DNA from: Icerya purchasi
Lineage: Eukaryota > Arthropoda > Insecta > Hemiptera > Monophlebidae
Direction of reading: 5' to 3'
DNA: 64,000 nt
Assembly (NCBI GenBank): GCA_039619475.1
Contig: CM077115.1
Coordinates: 309,084,734 to 309,148,733 of the forward strand
This document shows positions 50,467 to 61,575 of this stretch, in pieces (the stretch's first letter is position 1; the number at the start of each line of letters is the position of its first letter). A program made the translations under genes and the position numbers. The notes below the pieces were generated by a model that worked only from the letters and a program-made list of their open reading frames with translations, did no database searches and was not told the origin of the DNA.

Positions 50467-50755
50467 ATGGCGTTATTATCGATGAATGATAAAATAAATT
50501 TTTTCGCTGTTGTTTACAAGAAAGTTCGTGTTATATGTAATTATGAATGTAGAATTAATATGTGTGTTGATGATGCAATAGTTCCCCATTATGTAAAATA
50601 CATAGATAATGATGGTGCATCTTTGTTTTCGTCTCTATCTTATTATATAATAATGAATTATTAGGAGTAGAAGAAAATTTATCGTACAATATGTTTGTAA
50701 AAACTGGAAGAGATTTAAGCAATATATTATTGGACTTAAGGGGGAACATATAAAA
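50467..50755 (+). pseudogene. OTU-protease-like fragment carried by the Helitron
   Basis: One frame reads DDAIVPHYVKYIDNDGASLF then SSLSY. After a frameshift near 50640, the next frame continues LLYNNELLGVEENLSYNMF to a stop at about 50752. The pattern DGxCLFxSLSYLLYG is that of OTU cysteine proteases, which are known passengers of viruses and transposons, Helitrons included. Here the catalytic Cys position reads Ser (TCT). The fragment is short and frameshifted, so it is a relic at best. Family assignment rests on this motif only. Confidence 0.45.
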
Positions 50756-51293
50756 ATAAAATAGAGTATTCAACTGATATGTCAAATATTCGAACTTTTA
50801 GGCCAAAACCGCCGTATAATTTTTTTAAATTAACCGTTTAACTTATTTTTTAATAATTTTCTACCAGAAATATTAAAATCTTTACTAAACCACTGTTATT
50901 TTGATTTTATGATAATAAATTAATTATAATAAAACGCTCGAGACAGAGTGGTTGAAAGATATGAGTGAAGATGTTCTCTTAAACGTGTAATTATGGGAGA
51001 TCACCGTGTGAATAACTCGGCCTCTTCAAAACGATGGCTGTGTGTGTTGTTTAGTTGAGCAAAACTTTTTGTTAGATTACGACGGACAGGTTATAGAAAA
51101 ATCGACAATCTTCAGCTAAACGTGAAACATGAAGACTATTTTTTGTTAGACGGTGATAAACATGTTTCCCAAAGAAAGAAAGAATCTTTACGTAAATACA
51201 ATTCCAGATAAAACAAAAATTTTGAATGAATTTCCAAGTACAGATCTAAACGGACATTAATACACGGGCGAATCCGTGGGGCACAGCTAGTAT

Positions 51294-51343
51294 ACATATA
51301 TATTTGTTTGTTATTGCAAAGTTATACGAATGATAATTTTAAC
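51294..51343. repeat. Direct repeat D, copy 2, part beyond the Helitron
   Basis: The sequence atatatttgtttgttattgc then aaagttat and gaatgataattttaa continues repeat D exactly where copy 1 (38215-38262) does after its TA tract. Confidence 0.8.
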
Positions 51344-51714
51344 ATTTCGTGTTAGTAAACTTTGAATTAGATTTTATATCGTGTCCTCAAGAAGTTATGC
51401 AATATGTACAAATGTATTTTTTATATTTTGAATGGTGCGTTTTGATTCTTTGGTGCACTGGAGCATTTTTTTGCAGGTGGATCGGCCTTGTTATGTATTA
51501 ATATACATTCCTTATAGAAAATTTTGCAAGACTCTATTTCACATGGTGTGAACTTTTGTTTTCTCTTCTGTAATCAATGAAAAAAATTCGCAGTTTGTGT
51601 TGAATAATTTTTTAAAGTAAATTCGGTTACTTTATTGCAGTGGTCGCTACGTAAAATGTTTATAAACGCTCCATGTAAATTAATACTCAGTCCAAAAACA
51701 ATGAAAAGGTGTAG

Positions 51715-52314
51715 GTTTTACTCATTTCGAGAATAAAACCCTCTGGTCGAAGAAGAAGAGTTCTAACCAAAGGCGCACTTAGGATTTTTTTTTGGTCGGG
51801 GCTAGAATTTAGAAGATGAGTTAGGGTGTGGTAACTCGGTACCTCGACTAAGTCTATTTCCGTGGTTTGTAAATTAAAATAAAAAAAATAAAAAAAAATA
51901 CAAAATTAACGAATATTTTTTAAAAAATTACAAAACTGACGAATTTTATTTTAAAAAAAAAAAAATAATAGAAACGTAACATTATGTCTGTAATAAGCAC
52001 AAATTAGATAAGTATACGAATTTTATTTTTAAAAAATTAGCTAAAAGTATATAACATTATACTTCTAATATAAGTAAAAAGTAAATATGTATGTTTTTAA
52101 AAAAAAATTAAGTAAAACGAAATTAAGATTTCGAAGATTTTTTGGGGGGAGCAATGGCCCCGTGGCACCCCCCTTGGGTGCGCCAATGGTTCTAACCATC
52201 GAAAACATCGAACGAGTTCGGGTAACGATTAAAGTGATCAGCCCGCCGTCATATACCGCTTCGTTACAACTTTCAATGGAATCAGTTTTACGAATGTCGT
52301 TTGAATACACCGAA
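51715..52314 (+). other. Candidate exon interrupted by a small hAT-like element
   Basis: If the 421-bp insertion and one target duplication are removed, a frame stays open for 57 codons from 51715 to a good donor (gaa|gtaagt at 52315). It contains SGRRRRVLTIENIERVRVTI and KVISPPSYTASLQ. Codon usage is less AT-biased than the flanks. I do not recognise the protein and find no convincing acceptor, so it may be a first exon, an ancient exon or chance. Confidence 0.25.
51768..52188. mobile_element. Non-autonomous hAT-like element with 8-bp target duplication
   Basis: The left end caaaggcgcacttagg and the right end cccttgggtgcgccaatg form imperfect terminal inverted repeats starting CA. Both sides are flanked by gttctaac (51760-51767 and 52189-52196), an 8-bp duplication as made by hAT transposases. 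The interior is A-rich and non-coding. Confidence 0.72.
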
Positions 52315-52319
52315 GTAAG

Positions 52320-53130
52320 TAAAGGTGTATTTCAATCACATCAGTTTGGGTTAGCTTTTTTAGTTCATATTAATAGTTTTAGTTTGTTTCCAATTTAGTC
52401 GATGAATAAAGACTATCAATAATTTTAATTTGTATTTTACAGAAAATAAAATAAAACCATAAAAATTTGAAATTTAATATTTTTTAAAACTTTTTAATTA
52501 AGTAATTTTAAATTATGTGAAATTTAAAATGAAGTATGATTTAAAATTGTTTGCAATTTAAAATTAATTTCAAGGCTAAATGTTCAAAACAAAAATTAAA
52601 GAAAAACAGGAAGTTGTAATTTAAAATTTAAATATTGTCGGAGTAAAGTCCTAGGACGTTGACAGTAGTTCCTTTCGCTTCTTTCCTAATTAATATATAA
52701 TATTGTCACTATTTAGTTAATTTTCCATCAATCAATCAATGACTATTGCTAAACTTTTAATTTATATTTTATGTACGATTAGGTAAAGGCAATAAATAAT
52801 TTAATTTTAAATTTACAGTTTACAATTTAAAATCTGTTGAAAAAATATATAACCGTAATCTTCGATGTAAAAATTGTAGGTTTATTTTTTTTTCATTTTT
52901 AGTAAAATTTACATACGGAGTAATTTTTTGGCTTGTTTTTTCTCTTTTTAATTTAAATAACATAATTATTTAAACTGGATATCTGTGTAAATGTTTTGAT
53001 TGGCTAACATTATTTTTAACATTTTCTCTTTTTATTACTTCACTTTTTTTTCACACCATTTACAGTGTGTTCTGATCGCAATCTTGGTTCGCTCATTTTT
53101 GCTATTGCTTACAGTTTGTGTTAGTCAAAG
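52320..53130. other. AT-rich DNA, no gene recognised
   Basis: It contains many short AATTTAAA-type words and no coding similarity. Confidence 0.4.
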
Positions 53131-54541
53131 CCAAATTTAGGGTCTGTAGGCCCCTAGGCTGAACGTGTGGTGCGAGCCCTATCGGTGGATATGAAATACC
53201 CCTTTGCCGAAAATATTTTGAAAATTTACCCCCAAAAATCGTATTTTAGAACAATTTTCTAACTAAAAACCTAAAAAAAATCATTCAAAGTTGATCGTAG
53301 AAAATTTTATTACACAGTATTTAGAATTTAATGAATTGATGAGACAGAAATGAAAAGAATTGAAAATCATACGGTTTATTAACATTGCTTTGATCATATT
53401 AGAAAAAGAACATAAAGTTAAGATTAATGTCGATGTCTTTCTGTTTATGTTGCCAAATATGCAAAAATGTATTCCAATTTTAAAAATAACATAATTTGAA
53501 GTAAACATGTTAGGCAAATGCAGAATATATAAAAATGGAATGTTACAAATAGCAAATTTTACTTATATTTAATTCAAATATAGTACTTTCCTAAACAATC
53601 AGACTTAAAAGGAAAGTGAAATGTTAAATTATTTGAAATAAAATGTATAGAAATGCATTGATAAAAAGTTTAGTACAGTAGACTTATATACGTTATTTCA
53701 TACTTCATTTACCAAAATTTTTTTAAAATAGCTGTGTGTACATTTACTGCTAAATACTACATATAACTTGGAAATGGCTCAGTGACTAATTTGTTTGCGC
53801 CTACACTTTAAACTAACGAAGCTACTACTTATAAGATCTTCATAACTTAGTTGTCTTAAAATATTACTTTCAATGCTGAGCAAAGCCAAAACGTTGAGCC
53901 TGTCTTCTAACATGGAGGTTCGAAACCTGTTTTTGATCAACTTCAATTTTGAAAATGTTCTTTCTCCACTGCTGTTTATCATCATAAGTGACAAGTATAT
54001 TCTTAGAACAACCTCGACATTAGGAAAACAATCTTCGACGTTATTTTCTAGGAGGAGTTTATACATCTACCTCTCCTGGCTAATTTCTTTATCATTTTTC
54101 TCACCATTTTCTTGAAACTTCTGGTAAAAAGCCTTGAACTGAATTAGTTCATTTCCTAATTGATCGTTTAAGTTATCGTTATATGTTTCTACTAAGTTTT
54201 GAGCTGCTGCAATTACCTCTTCACCGGTAAGCGTATCCAATTTGTTAAGAAACTCAAAACGGGTATCAACTGGTTTGTATGCCGCAATAAAGATTCAGAT
54301 TGATTTATTACAGGAAGGAAATTGTGGGTTCGACATTTTTTCTGATGGGGTGAGCTCAACTTCTGGGGTTTGGACACAGTCAAGAGGAGCCAAACGCACA
54401 TTTCTTTTACGCTTGCGCTGTGTTTCACTCTCATGCGCAGTGCAATCAGCTAACTCAGAATCTTTAAAGCTATCCCGTTTTGTTCCTATGAAGATTGTTA
54501 CCTTATCAGCTGGCTATATTGGAATCAGACAGCGGAAATAA
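53131..54541 (-). pseudogene. hAT (ZMYM1-like) transposase, C-terminal part and 3' terminus
   Basis: The minus strand from about 54440 reads RKRKRNVRLAPLDC, RFEFLNKLDTLTGEEVIAAA and, after one TAG at about 54069, YKLLLENNVEDCFPNVEVVL. It continues INSSGERTFSKLKLIKNRFR and LNVLALLSIE to 53779. The dimerisation motif (SGERTFSKLKLIKN...LL.IE) is clear. The non-coding end near 53131-53165 (ccaaatttagggtctgtagg then cccctaggc) looks like a hAT terminus. An RTE-like LINE separates it from its upstream part at 55515-55800. Confidence 0.82.
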
Positions 54542-54542
54542 G

Positions 54543-54616
54543 AATGGAGAACTCCACATCCTTGGAAGCCGAGATTAAGAAGGGTGTTCAGCAAGGTTGT
54601 GTGCTGTCTCCCCTTC

Positions 54617-54654
<38 letters not shown>

Positions 54655-55510
54655 GGAAACAATATTTGAAGAAGCACTGGATGAAAATGATGGAGGAATC
54701 AAGGTAAATGGAATAACAGTCAATAATATCAGATACGCAGACGATAGTCTTCTTATAGCAAATAGCCGTAGTGAACTTCAGAAAATGCTGGATAATATTG
54801 TGAAAGAAAGCAAAAAACTTGGGCTTACAATCAACGCTACCAAGACTAAAGTAATGGTGTTTTCAAAGAAACCCGTCAGCTGCAGCATAAACATTGAAAG
54901 AGAGACGATTGAACAGATCACTTCAATAAAATACCTAGATGTCATTTTGAAGGAAAATGGAACCACGGAAAAAGAAATTCGATTACGAATAGGACAAGCC
55001 CGATCTACTTTCACAGAGATGCACAATCTGTTCATCAGACAGGAACTCAGCATTGAGCTGAGAGTGCGAATGTGAAGATGCTATGTCCTCTCAGTTTTAT
55101 ATTACGGATGCGAAAGCTGGACATTAAATGCGTTCCTAAAAAAACGCATAGAGGCTTTCGAAATGTACGCATACCGCCGCATTTTAAGAATTTCATGGAC
55201 GCAGAAAATAACTAATCTTGAAGTCCTGGATAGAATGAAGAAGCAGGTGGAAGTTATGCGCTCTATCAAAGAACGGAAGCTGTGTTACCTCGGCCATATC
55301 CTACGAGGAGAAAAATATGAAATTCTTAGAATATTGATAGAGGGGAAGATAGCAGGAAAACGATCCATTGGAAGAAGACAGAACTTCTGGATGAAGGATT
55401 TAAGACAGTGGTTCGGATGCTCATCAATTGAGCTGTTCCGGTCCGCTGTCTCGAAGATCACCATTGCTTTGTGGATCACCAACCTCCGTCGCGGAGTCGA
55501 TGCATGAAGA
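54543..55510 (+). pseudogene. RTE-like LINE fragment, RT domain to C terminus
   Basis: It reads KKGVQQGCVLSPLLFNI, then EEALDENDGGIKVNGITVNN, IRYADDSLLIANSRSELQKM (catalytic YADD), GLTINATKTKVMVFS, and, after one stop near 55073, LYYGCESWTL, FEMYAYRRILRISW, YLGHILRG and GKRSIGRRQNFWMKDLRQWF. Apart from that stop and a microsatellite-expanded stretch (TA repeats encoding YIYIYI at 54624-54653), the frame is long and well kept, so the insertion is fairly young. It sits in the opposite orientation within a hAT element. Confidence 0.88.
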
Positions 55511-55514
55511 AGAA

Positions 55515-55800
55515 GATAGCCTCGCAAGAGGTCGTTAGAAGCATCTTCTCGGCATGACCAACGTGTTGTTGTTGTTGTTGTCCTTTTTGGTACGAGAATA
55601 CGTTTGTCAGTTTCTGTTTTTTTCAAGCAATCGGTTAGAACTTTATATCTATTAGTTAAGGCCATAAAATATACATAAAGTTCTTCCGAAAAGTCGAAAA
55701 AATCATACAGCACTGAGACAGCACTCGGCAGCAGCCTGCACTACAAGATTGAGTGAGTACCCAGCGCAAAAAACCCTTAAATCTGTTGTTCATTTTAATG
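55515..55800 (-). pseudogene. hAT (ZMYM1-like) transposase, middle part
   Basis: The minus strand from 55780 reads FCAGYSLNLVVQAAAECCLS then, after a 1-base shift, DFFDFSEELYVYFMALTNRY and TTRWSCREDASNDLLRGY. This is the HxLNLV...TRWS(C/A)R segment just after the RNase H-fold catalytic region of ZMYM1-like hAT transposases. It continues, after a gap of roughly 150 residues and the RTE-like insertion, at 54541. Confidence 0.8.
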
Positions 55801-57640
55801 AATTTATCTTCATTAACTTGAATAATTCGACCCCTACCTTCTAGAGGGGTCGAATGCTTATCGAAGTATTGTACCACTATTTTACAACGAAAAAAGACTT
55901 AATAGGTATCAACTATTGCGGTCGATAATTTAAATTCTGTAAGTAAATAAATGTAACGATTCAGAGCATAGAGAACCGTAATAACGAACTACAGATACCT
56001 AACAACGACAAAAACACATTCCAGTTCTGGAAAATTGTTGAAAATTATACTTAAAACCGTCACTCGCTGGACAAATCCTGCGGTATATAAACAAACATTT
56101 TTGTAAAAGTAGACAAATGAACTTTTAAAACAAAAAAAGTAGAACAAAAAAATATTGAAATGCGGAAAAACAGTGCAGACGCGTAGAATTAAATGATTTA
56201 TTTTTCCGTAAATTGAATGCATTCGCACAAAAAGGAAGGCCTACGCGACATGCCACGCAACTGATCTCTTCAAGCACTTTAAGAGAATGAAACTAAATGA
56301 AATTAAAACTCAATACAGGCAGGGGGCAGTAAATGATAAAATTTGTACGGATATACGAGATAGTTATGTAATTTTTACTAAACAGCAACAGAAAAAAGCG
56401 AAACCAAAAACCAGACTTGTTTGTTCGAAAATTTTAAATGTATTTATTTAAAATTTAATTTTAATTCGAAAAATTGATAAAGTTATTGATAGTGATTTGC
56501 GTTGGCTATTTTCTTACAGAATTTTCCAACCGAGTATGAAAAATTATTAAAATTCTTGTGGAAAGCGTAATATACCATTGCAATTACATCGTGCGTACAA
56601 AATTGACATTTTAATTAACAGTTTTCGTCTATGCCGGATATTGTTACCGATCTAATTGCTTTCGCATTTTCTATGTATCCGCCAACTGTATGTATAAAAA
56701 ATGAGGGAAATTTTAATAATAACTTGTACGCGAAAGGTACAAAAACCACAAGCGTTTTTTCCCTCATTAACAATCCACAAATAGCGTCCTGTAGTAGTCA
56801 AATGTTCCCTTTGCTCGAGCAACTTGTCGATAATAGAAGAACGTGGTAAAATCAATATGTCGGTAACGTTATAAAGGTCAAATCTGTTTCGCGCAGACAG
56901 GAAATGATGATTAATTTCGTATCTCTAACTGGAAAGTTGAGTGTTTTATCTCCATTTTAAGGCCCACAGTTGCACTAGACGCACAGAAGCGCTGGAATAT
57001 ATAGGGATGGGGAAAAAATGAATAATCAGAGAAAAACAGTAAGTTATGATACAAAGTTGATGGTACAATTATGGCCAAAAGGACAATAAGTCTGGGCCAA
57101 AAAAAAAAAAAAACAAAAACAAAGTAAAAGGGACTTTAAGCGACAAAGCTAATTTTTGACAGCCGACAAAACGATGCCTTTGAAAGGCATCTGAAATGAA
57201 ATGTTTTTATCGGCAATTCAAAAAATTCGCTGTGTTTATAGTAATAATTTCTCCTAAGTAACATATGTTGAGTGAATTAGTGTATGTGTGTGTGTGTGTG
57301 TGGAGGACAATGTTATGGCCGCGTGTAGTATGCTATTAAATTACAGCAGCTTATTTTAAATTCTACAAAACCCGAATCTCTTTTAGTTGTCGGATATGGC
57401 AAATAATTAATACAATTGTTGGTTAGTTTTTTATTCCGTTTACATGTCGATAGTGATAAAATGCGTAGCTGCCAAATAACAGTTTACTTCCTATTCGTAA
57501 AATCGAATGTCTCTCTCCTTTTTGTCTTCTGAAAATTCTAAATCGTTTCAGAACAAAGAATTTGCCTCTCCAAAGCGGTGCGCCATGAGAAGTTGCGAAG
57601 ACGTGATAAGTCGACGAATGAAGAAAGACAGATCAAGAGA
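55801..57640. other. Intergenic DNA, no gene confidently recognised
   Basis: The frames at 56631-56849 (plus) and 56652-56855 (minus) overlap and neither shows a known domain. A TG repeat lies at 57286-57301. Confidence 0.35.
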
Positions 57641-57648
57641 ATCGCAAA

Positions 57649-58236
57649 CAGGCCTGGATTTAGGGGGGGGCTGCAGTCCCGGGCACCGCTTTATAAAGAG
57701 GCCCCCAAGAGGCTCCCACCTCCGACATGTATGGTTAAACGTGCAATAATAGATGTTTTTCTAAAACATTTATATTGCATATAGAATATTCGTAATTCTA
57801 TACCGATTACAAATTGTGAGGCGGAAAGATCTTGTTCGATATTAAAAAGAACAAAAAAACATGTACAGATCAACCGTGCTAGATGACAGATTATCGGCAT
57901 TATCAGGATTAACGATTGAAACAGATTTTCTCCGTTCAGTAGATTTTAATGATATTATAGAAGAATTTGCAGGGAAAAAAAAACAAGAAATTCATTGTTT
58001 AAAATTATATACATATATATATATTTTTTTTTGGCATCGAAAATTCTACCCATTATTTGTATATTTAGTTTTGTTTACATTAATAATTATATGTTAATTC
58101 GTGAATTCAAAATAATATAATTAATTTAATTAAAGAAAATTTAGTTATTCTATAAAACTGATAATTTTGTTACTTTCGAAAAGGGCCCCTAATATTTCCG
58201 TAGCCCTGGGCCTATCATACACTTAATCCAGGCCTG
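57649..58236 (+). mobile_element. Internally deleted hAT transposon with terminal repeats and 8-bp target duplication
   Basis: The left end is caggcctggattta and the right end is taatccaggcctg, a terminal inverted repeat of about 14 bases. The flanks are atcgcaaa (57641-57648) and atcgcgaa (58237-58244), an 8-bp target duplication with one mismatch. Inside, IPITNCEAERSCSILKR (57800-57850) and, after a 1-base shift, LDDRLSALSGLTIETDFLRS and DFNDIIEEFAGKK (57875-57975) are the C-terminal hAT dimerisation domain. The rest of the transposase is missing. Confidence 0.92.
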
Positions 58237-58320
58237 ATCGCGAATTAGTAAAAGTAAAAGAATTTTCATTCTTCCAAACGCTATTATACGAAATTTCGCC
58301 TTTTAACCTAATACCCATCT

Positions 58321-59880
58321 CCCTGGCGATTCGGAATTCCGAAAGAACTCAAGAGTTTTAGAATCAGAGGGGGGCGTCTGGCGAAATTTATCAATAACTT
58401 CTTGAATAATCGCACGTTTATGGTCAGAGTAGGAAATACTCTCTCAAATGAATACCACCAAGAAAACGGAGTCCTCAAGGCAGTGTCCTTCTGCTTCCTA
58501 ATTCTGATAAACACTATCTCCGCAATCATTTCACTTCCTATTAACCACAGACTTTTCGCTGACGACTTAAACATAACTATTAAAACTACTAATCTACAGT
58601 TCGCAGAGAGCCTTCTCCAAGCATGCTCGGACAATCTAGCTAAATGGAGTGAGCGCACGGGACTCAAATTCTCTGTCGAAAAAACGAAAGGCGTCATCTT
58701 CACGAGAAAACGCAGACACCGACTCGTAAGTTTAACACTCAACGACCAACAGCTAAAGTTTTCGGAAGAAGCTCGTTTTCTCAGATTAATCTTTGACAAA
58801 GAACTTCAGTGGAGAAACCACGTCCTATCCTTGAAAAATCGAAGCCTTTCTGCACTAAACTACTGAAGATGCTGAACAACAGGAAATTCGGACCCGACTG
58901 TTCCACATTACTAAAAGTATACAAAAGTCTAATCCGACCAACACTCGACTACGGCTGCATCGTCTACTCATCCGCCTCCAAAGGCCTGCTCCAAAATCTT
59001 GACACGATCCAAATTCGGGCCCCCGTATAGCTCTACGAGCCTTCCGAACTACGCCTGCCTCCAGTATGCACACGTTCGCCGGTATTCCTCCCCTGAAATA
59101 CCGCCGGCAAACATTATCGGTCGATTACGTCATATCCATCTTAAGTTACCCGAACCATCCAAACCACAGCATATACAGTCCATCAAACCCATTATACAAA
59201 GATGGTACCCTCGCTGCCCAAGGCTGCTTCAAATGTCAAGACGAATTTACACGCTGGACATCCCCCGAATTATCTACTTAAGCGCATGCTTTCCGCCGAT
59301 CCACCGTGGAGTCCAAACCACCATAAAGGCACCATTTACATCATGATCTTTGATCACCTTCCCACGCTATCGACCAACGCCGCCGTACCAGTGTTACACC
59401 CAAGCGAACTGAAGAAATACGCAAAATCCAAAATAATGTCTGATTGGGAGATTGAGCGGAACGGCAGCCATTCGAACAAACTACTGACAATTAAACGAAC
59501 GATTACTGACTGGACTTACGTTGTAGGCAAAGCTGCATCAAACCGGGATATCGAATCAACCTTGAACAGAATCTATCTAGTTCATACTCTAACCACCCAT
59601 GCATACCTGCTGGACCACCACGAGACTCCAGCCTGCACTCAATGCAATTGCCAGATCACAGTCAAACACATCATCAGTAAATGCCCCATCTACAGTGCCG
59701 AACGCCAACAATCCACACTTACAGACGATCACTCCGCGAATTTAAACATAAATAACTTATACAGACTAATTAAATTTATAAATATTACAAACCTTAAAAT
59801 AATGTAAATAACCTCATCCGAGGTGATAGCCCCCTCCCTGGCAATATGTACCTCGTTAATAATAAAATAAAAATAAAATA
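58321..59880 (+). pseudogene. 5'-truncated LINE with 11-bp target duplication
   Basis: The insertion is flanked by aatacccatct (58310-58320 and 59881-59891). It starts WRFGIPKELKSFRIRGG and contains RTFMVRVGNTLSNEYHQENG, HRLFADDLNITIKTTNLQFA (catalytic FADD), RTGLKFSVEKTKGVIFTRKR, LLKVYKSLIRPTLDYGCIVY and SSASKGLLQNLDTIQI. Near the 3' end are TTHAYLLDHHETPACTQCNC and HIISKCPIYSAERQ, a Cys/His tail. The coding part ends at about 59806, followed by an aataaaataaa tail. There is a handful of frameshifts, so it is dead. The tail and RT type point to the I/R1/Jockey group. Confidence 0.92.
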
Positions 59881-59891
59881 AATACCCATCT

Positions 59892-60087
59892 AGGACCTGA
59901 GAAGCTGTTTAAAGATATAATTGATCTCCAGTTAGCTTCCAGTTGAGATCATACAAAAAACATTCATATTAAATACTGCGACATACAAATATTCGCAAAT
60001 GAAATGAAAATTGATAATGCTTATTAAAATATAATCGCATTATCAATGAGGTTGCTAGCTAAAAACCTGTGATCAAATAATAGTAAC

Positions 60088-60121
<34 letters not shown>

Positions 60122-61250
60122 GTAATAATGGTATGTGCAACGGAGAGGCAGGGAGGGGCGGCGTCTCAGTCAAATTTCCTTCGGTCACTTCCGCGAACTC
60201 TTTCTTAGCCCATCCTAATTTTTTGGGAGTGCACTATTTAGAATGGACAGAATTTCAGGTTTCGTCCTTCTCTAAGGATGAAATTTTTGAAGGGATTGAG
60301 TCACCAATCTCTATCGTCTTAATCTGCTGAATGCACCACCGTTTGTCTGACGGTACTAAAAATTTTTACTCGATTTGTCGAACTTACGTTTCTATAATGA
60401 ACTCGCTTTAAAGTACTGCCGACTAGTACTATGCGGTGTGGAATGAAGTAGACGGATGTAAGCAACAATCGACGCCGTTTATCTTTTTTGTAATTTGTTG
60501 TGTTATATGTACATTCAGTTATCGCAATTATGTTTTGATTGCGTAATTCATTTTTACATAAAAACGAAATATCGTGAATGTTTATTAAAAATTAATTTAA
60601 AAATGAGTGTAGTACACCAAACTTTATATTATTTTATATTTAGGATAGAATTAATTAACGTTTCAAATTCAATCGTGTCCACTTGCCTTAGGAACTAGAA
60701 AATCTACCTTCTAATCGCTGCTGGACAAGCCAAATATTTCATCCCTTCTCTTTTCGTTCAAAAATCTCATCTAGGTTACCGTTTTCTAATCAAACGGCAA
60801 CCTTTTTCTTGCTCCTCTATATATATCGCAATGGGCGTTCTTCCGCCAATAAAACTCCAATATTGACCCTCATGTTCATTCGACTAAATATTGTTAAGTC
60901 AGAATTTTGAAACCTTGAGCTTTCTTTTCCCTAACCACTTTACACGAACAGCTCTAAAGGGCCAAATGGAGTTAGTTCAGCTGTCTTCTGTGGTTCTCTA
61001 AATTATTCAGAAACATTTAAACGTACTTCCCTTTATTCAATTTGCTTATGCCGGGTCTAACGCTACCCTGCGGTGCTGTCCTTTTTATTATTTCTGACTT
61101 AGTTTCCCATAAAGTCTTCATTATATGAGATGCTCTACTAGCGCTTTGTGCATTGTTATTATATTAATAATCTCGTTTTAAGAAAATACAAAAATGATTA
61201 ATTATTAACTGCCACACAAATTTCTTTATTATTAGAGATTATATATATAT
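59892..61250. other. Intergenic DNA, no gene recognised
   Basis: An (ATA)n trinucleotide tract lies at 60089-60128. Other frames are short and without domains. Confidence 0.4.
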
Positions 61251-61252
61251 AT

Positions 61253-61575
61253 GGCAGCGTGGTAATTTAGTGGTTAAGGTGATTGGCTAGCAAGTCAGAG
61301 GTCACGGGTTCGAGACTTGTCTCGTCCCAGATCCAAGTCGCTCTCAAGTTTACCCAGCCTGAAATAATTGGGTATCAGTAAAATCTGGGAAAGTAAAGGC
61401 GGCCAAGAGAAAGGAACTAGCCCTCCTACTCGCATTAGTGTTGTTGGGCTTAGTACATTGTGAACCTTAACTTCGCAATCCCGACGCCCTGTCAAGGGTT
61501 GTAATGTGTCCATTACATTAGTCATATATATTTGTATAAAAATAATAATAAACAAAAAATAAATAAAAGTAAAAA
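61253..61575 (+). repeat. tRNA-derived SINE, family S3
   Basis: The head ggcagcgtggtaatttagtg has an A box, and cacgggttcgagacttgtct holds a near-consensus B box (61306-61316). The body includes aaaggcggccaagagaaagg, aactagccctcctactcgca and ttagtgttgttgggctta, and the end is an A-rich aataataataaac tail. A TA tract (61241-61252) precedes it. The anticodon-like bases are agc, but it is not a functional tRNA fold that I can close with confidence. Confidence 0.75.

Larger units (their letters stand above)
50078..51293 (+). mobile_element. Non-autonomous Helitron
   Basis: The 5' end is TCTATATATATAAAAATTCC, preceded by A. The 3' end is cacgggcgaatccgtg, a hairpin with a 5-bp CACGG/CCGTG stem, followed 6 bases later by CTAG and a host T. 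These fit Helitron rules: TC start, hairpin, CTRR end, insertion between A and T. The flanks on both sides match the two halves of an uninterrupted copy at 38.16-38.26 kb, which acts as a paralogous empty site. No Rep/helicase is encoded. An internal tandem duplication and an OTU-like fragment are described separately. Confidence 0.85.

Noticed and set aside
55285..55713. A 142-residue minus-strand frame as one protein
   Set aside because: Its first part is a real hAT fragment (55515-55713), but the remainder is antisense to the RTE-like RT, so the frame is a chance join.
57507..57784. Two overlapping plus-strand frames as a small gene
   Set aside because: They run across the left end of the hAT element at 57649 and show no domain.
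60089..60128. A CRISPR-like short repeat array
   Set aside because: It is a plain ATA trinucleotide microsatellite with no spacers.
61253..61330. A functional tRNA gene with an agc anticodon
   Set aside because: The A and B boxes are good, but the stems do not close cleanly and the sequence continues into a SINE body with an A-rich tail.
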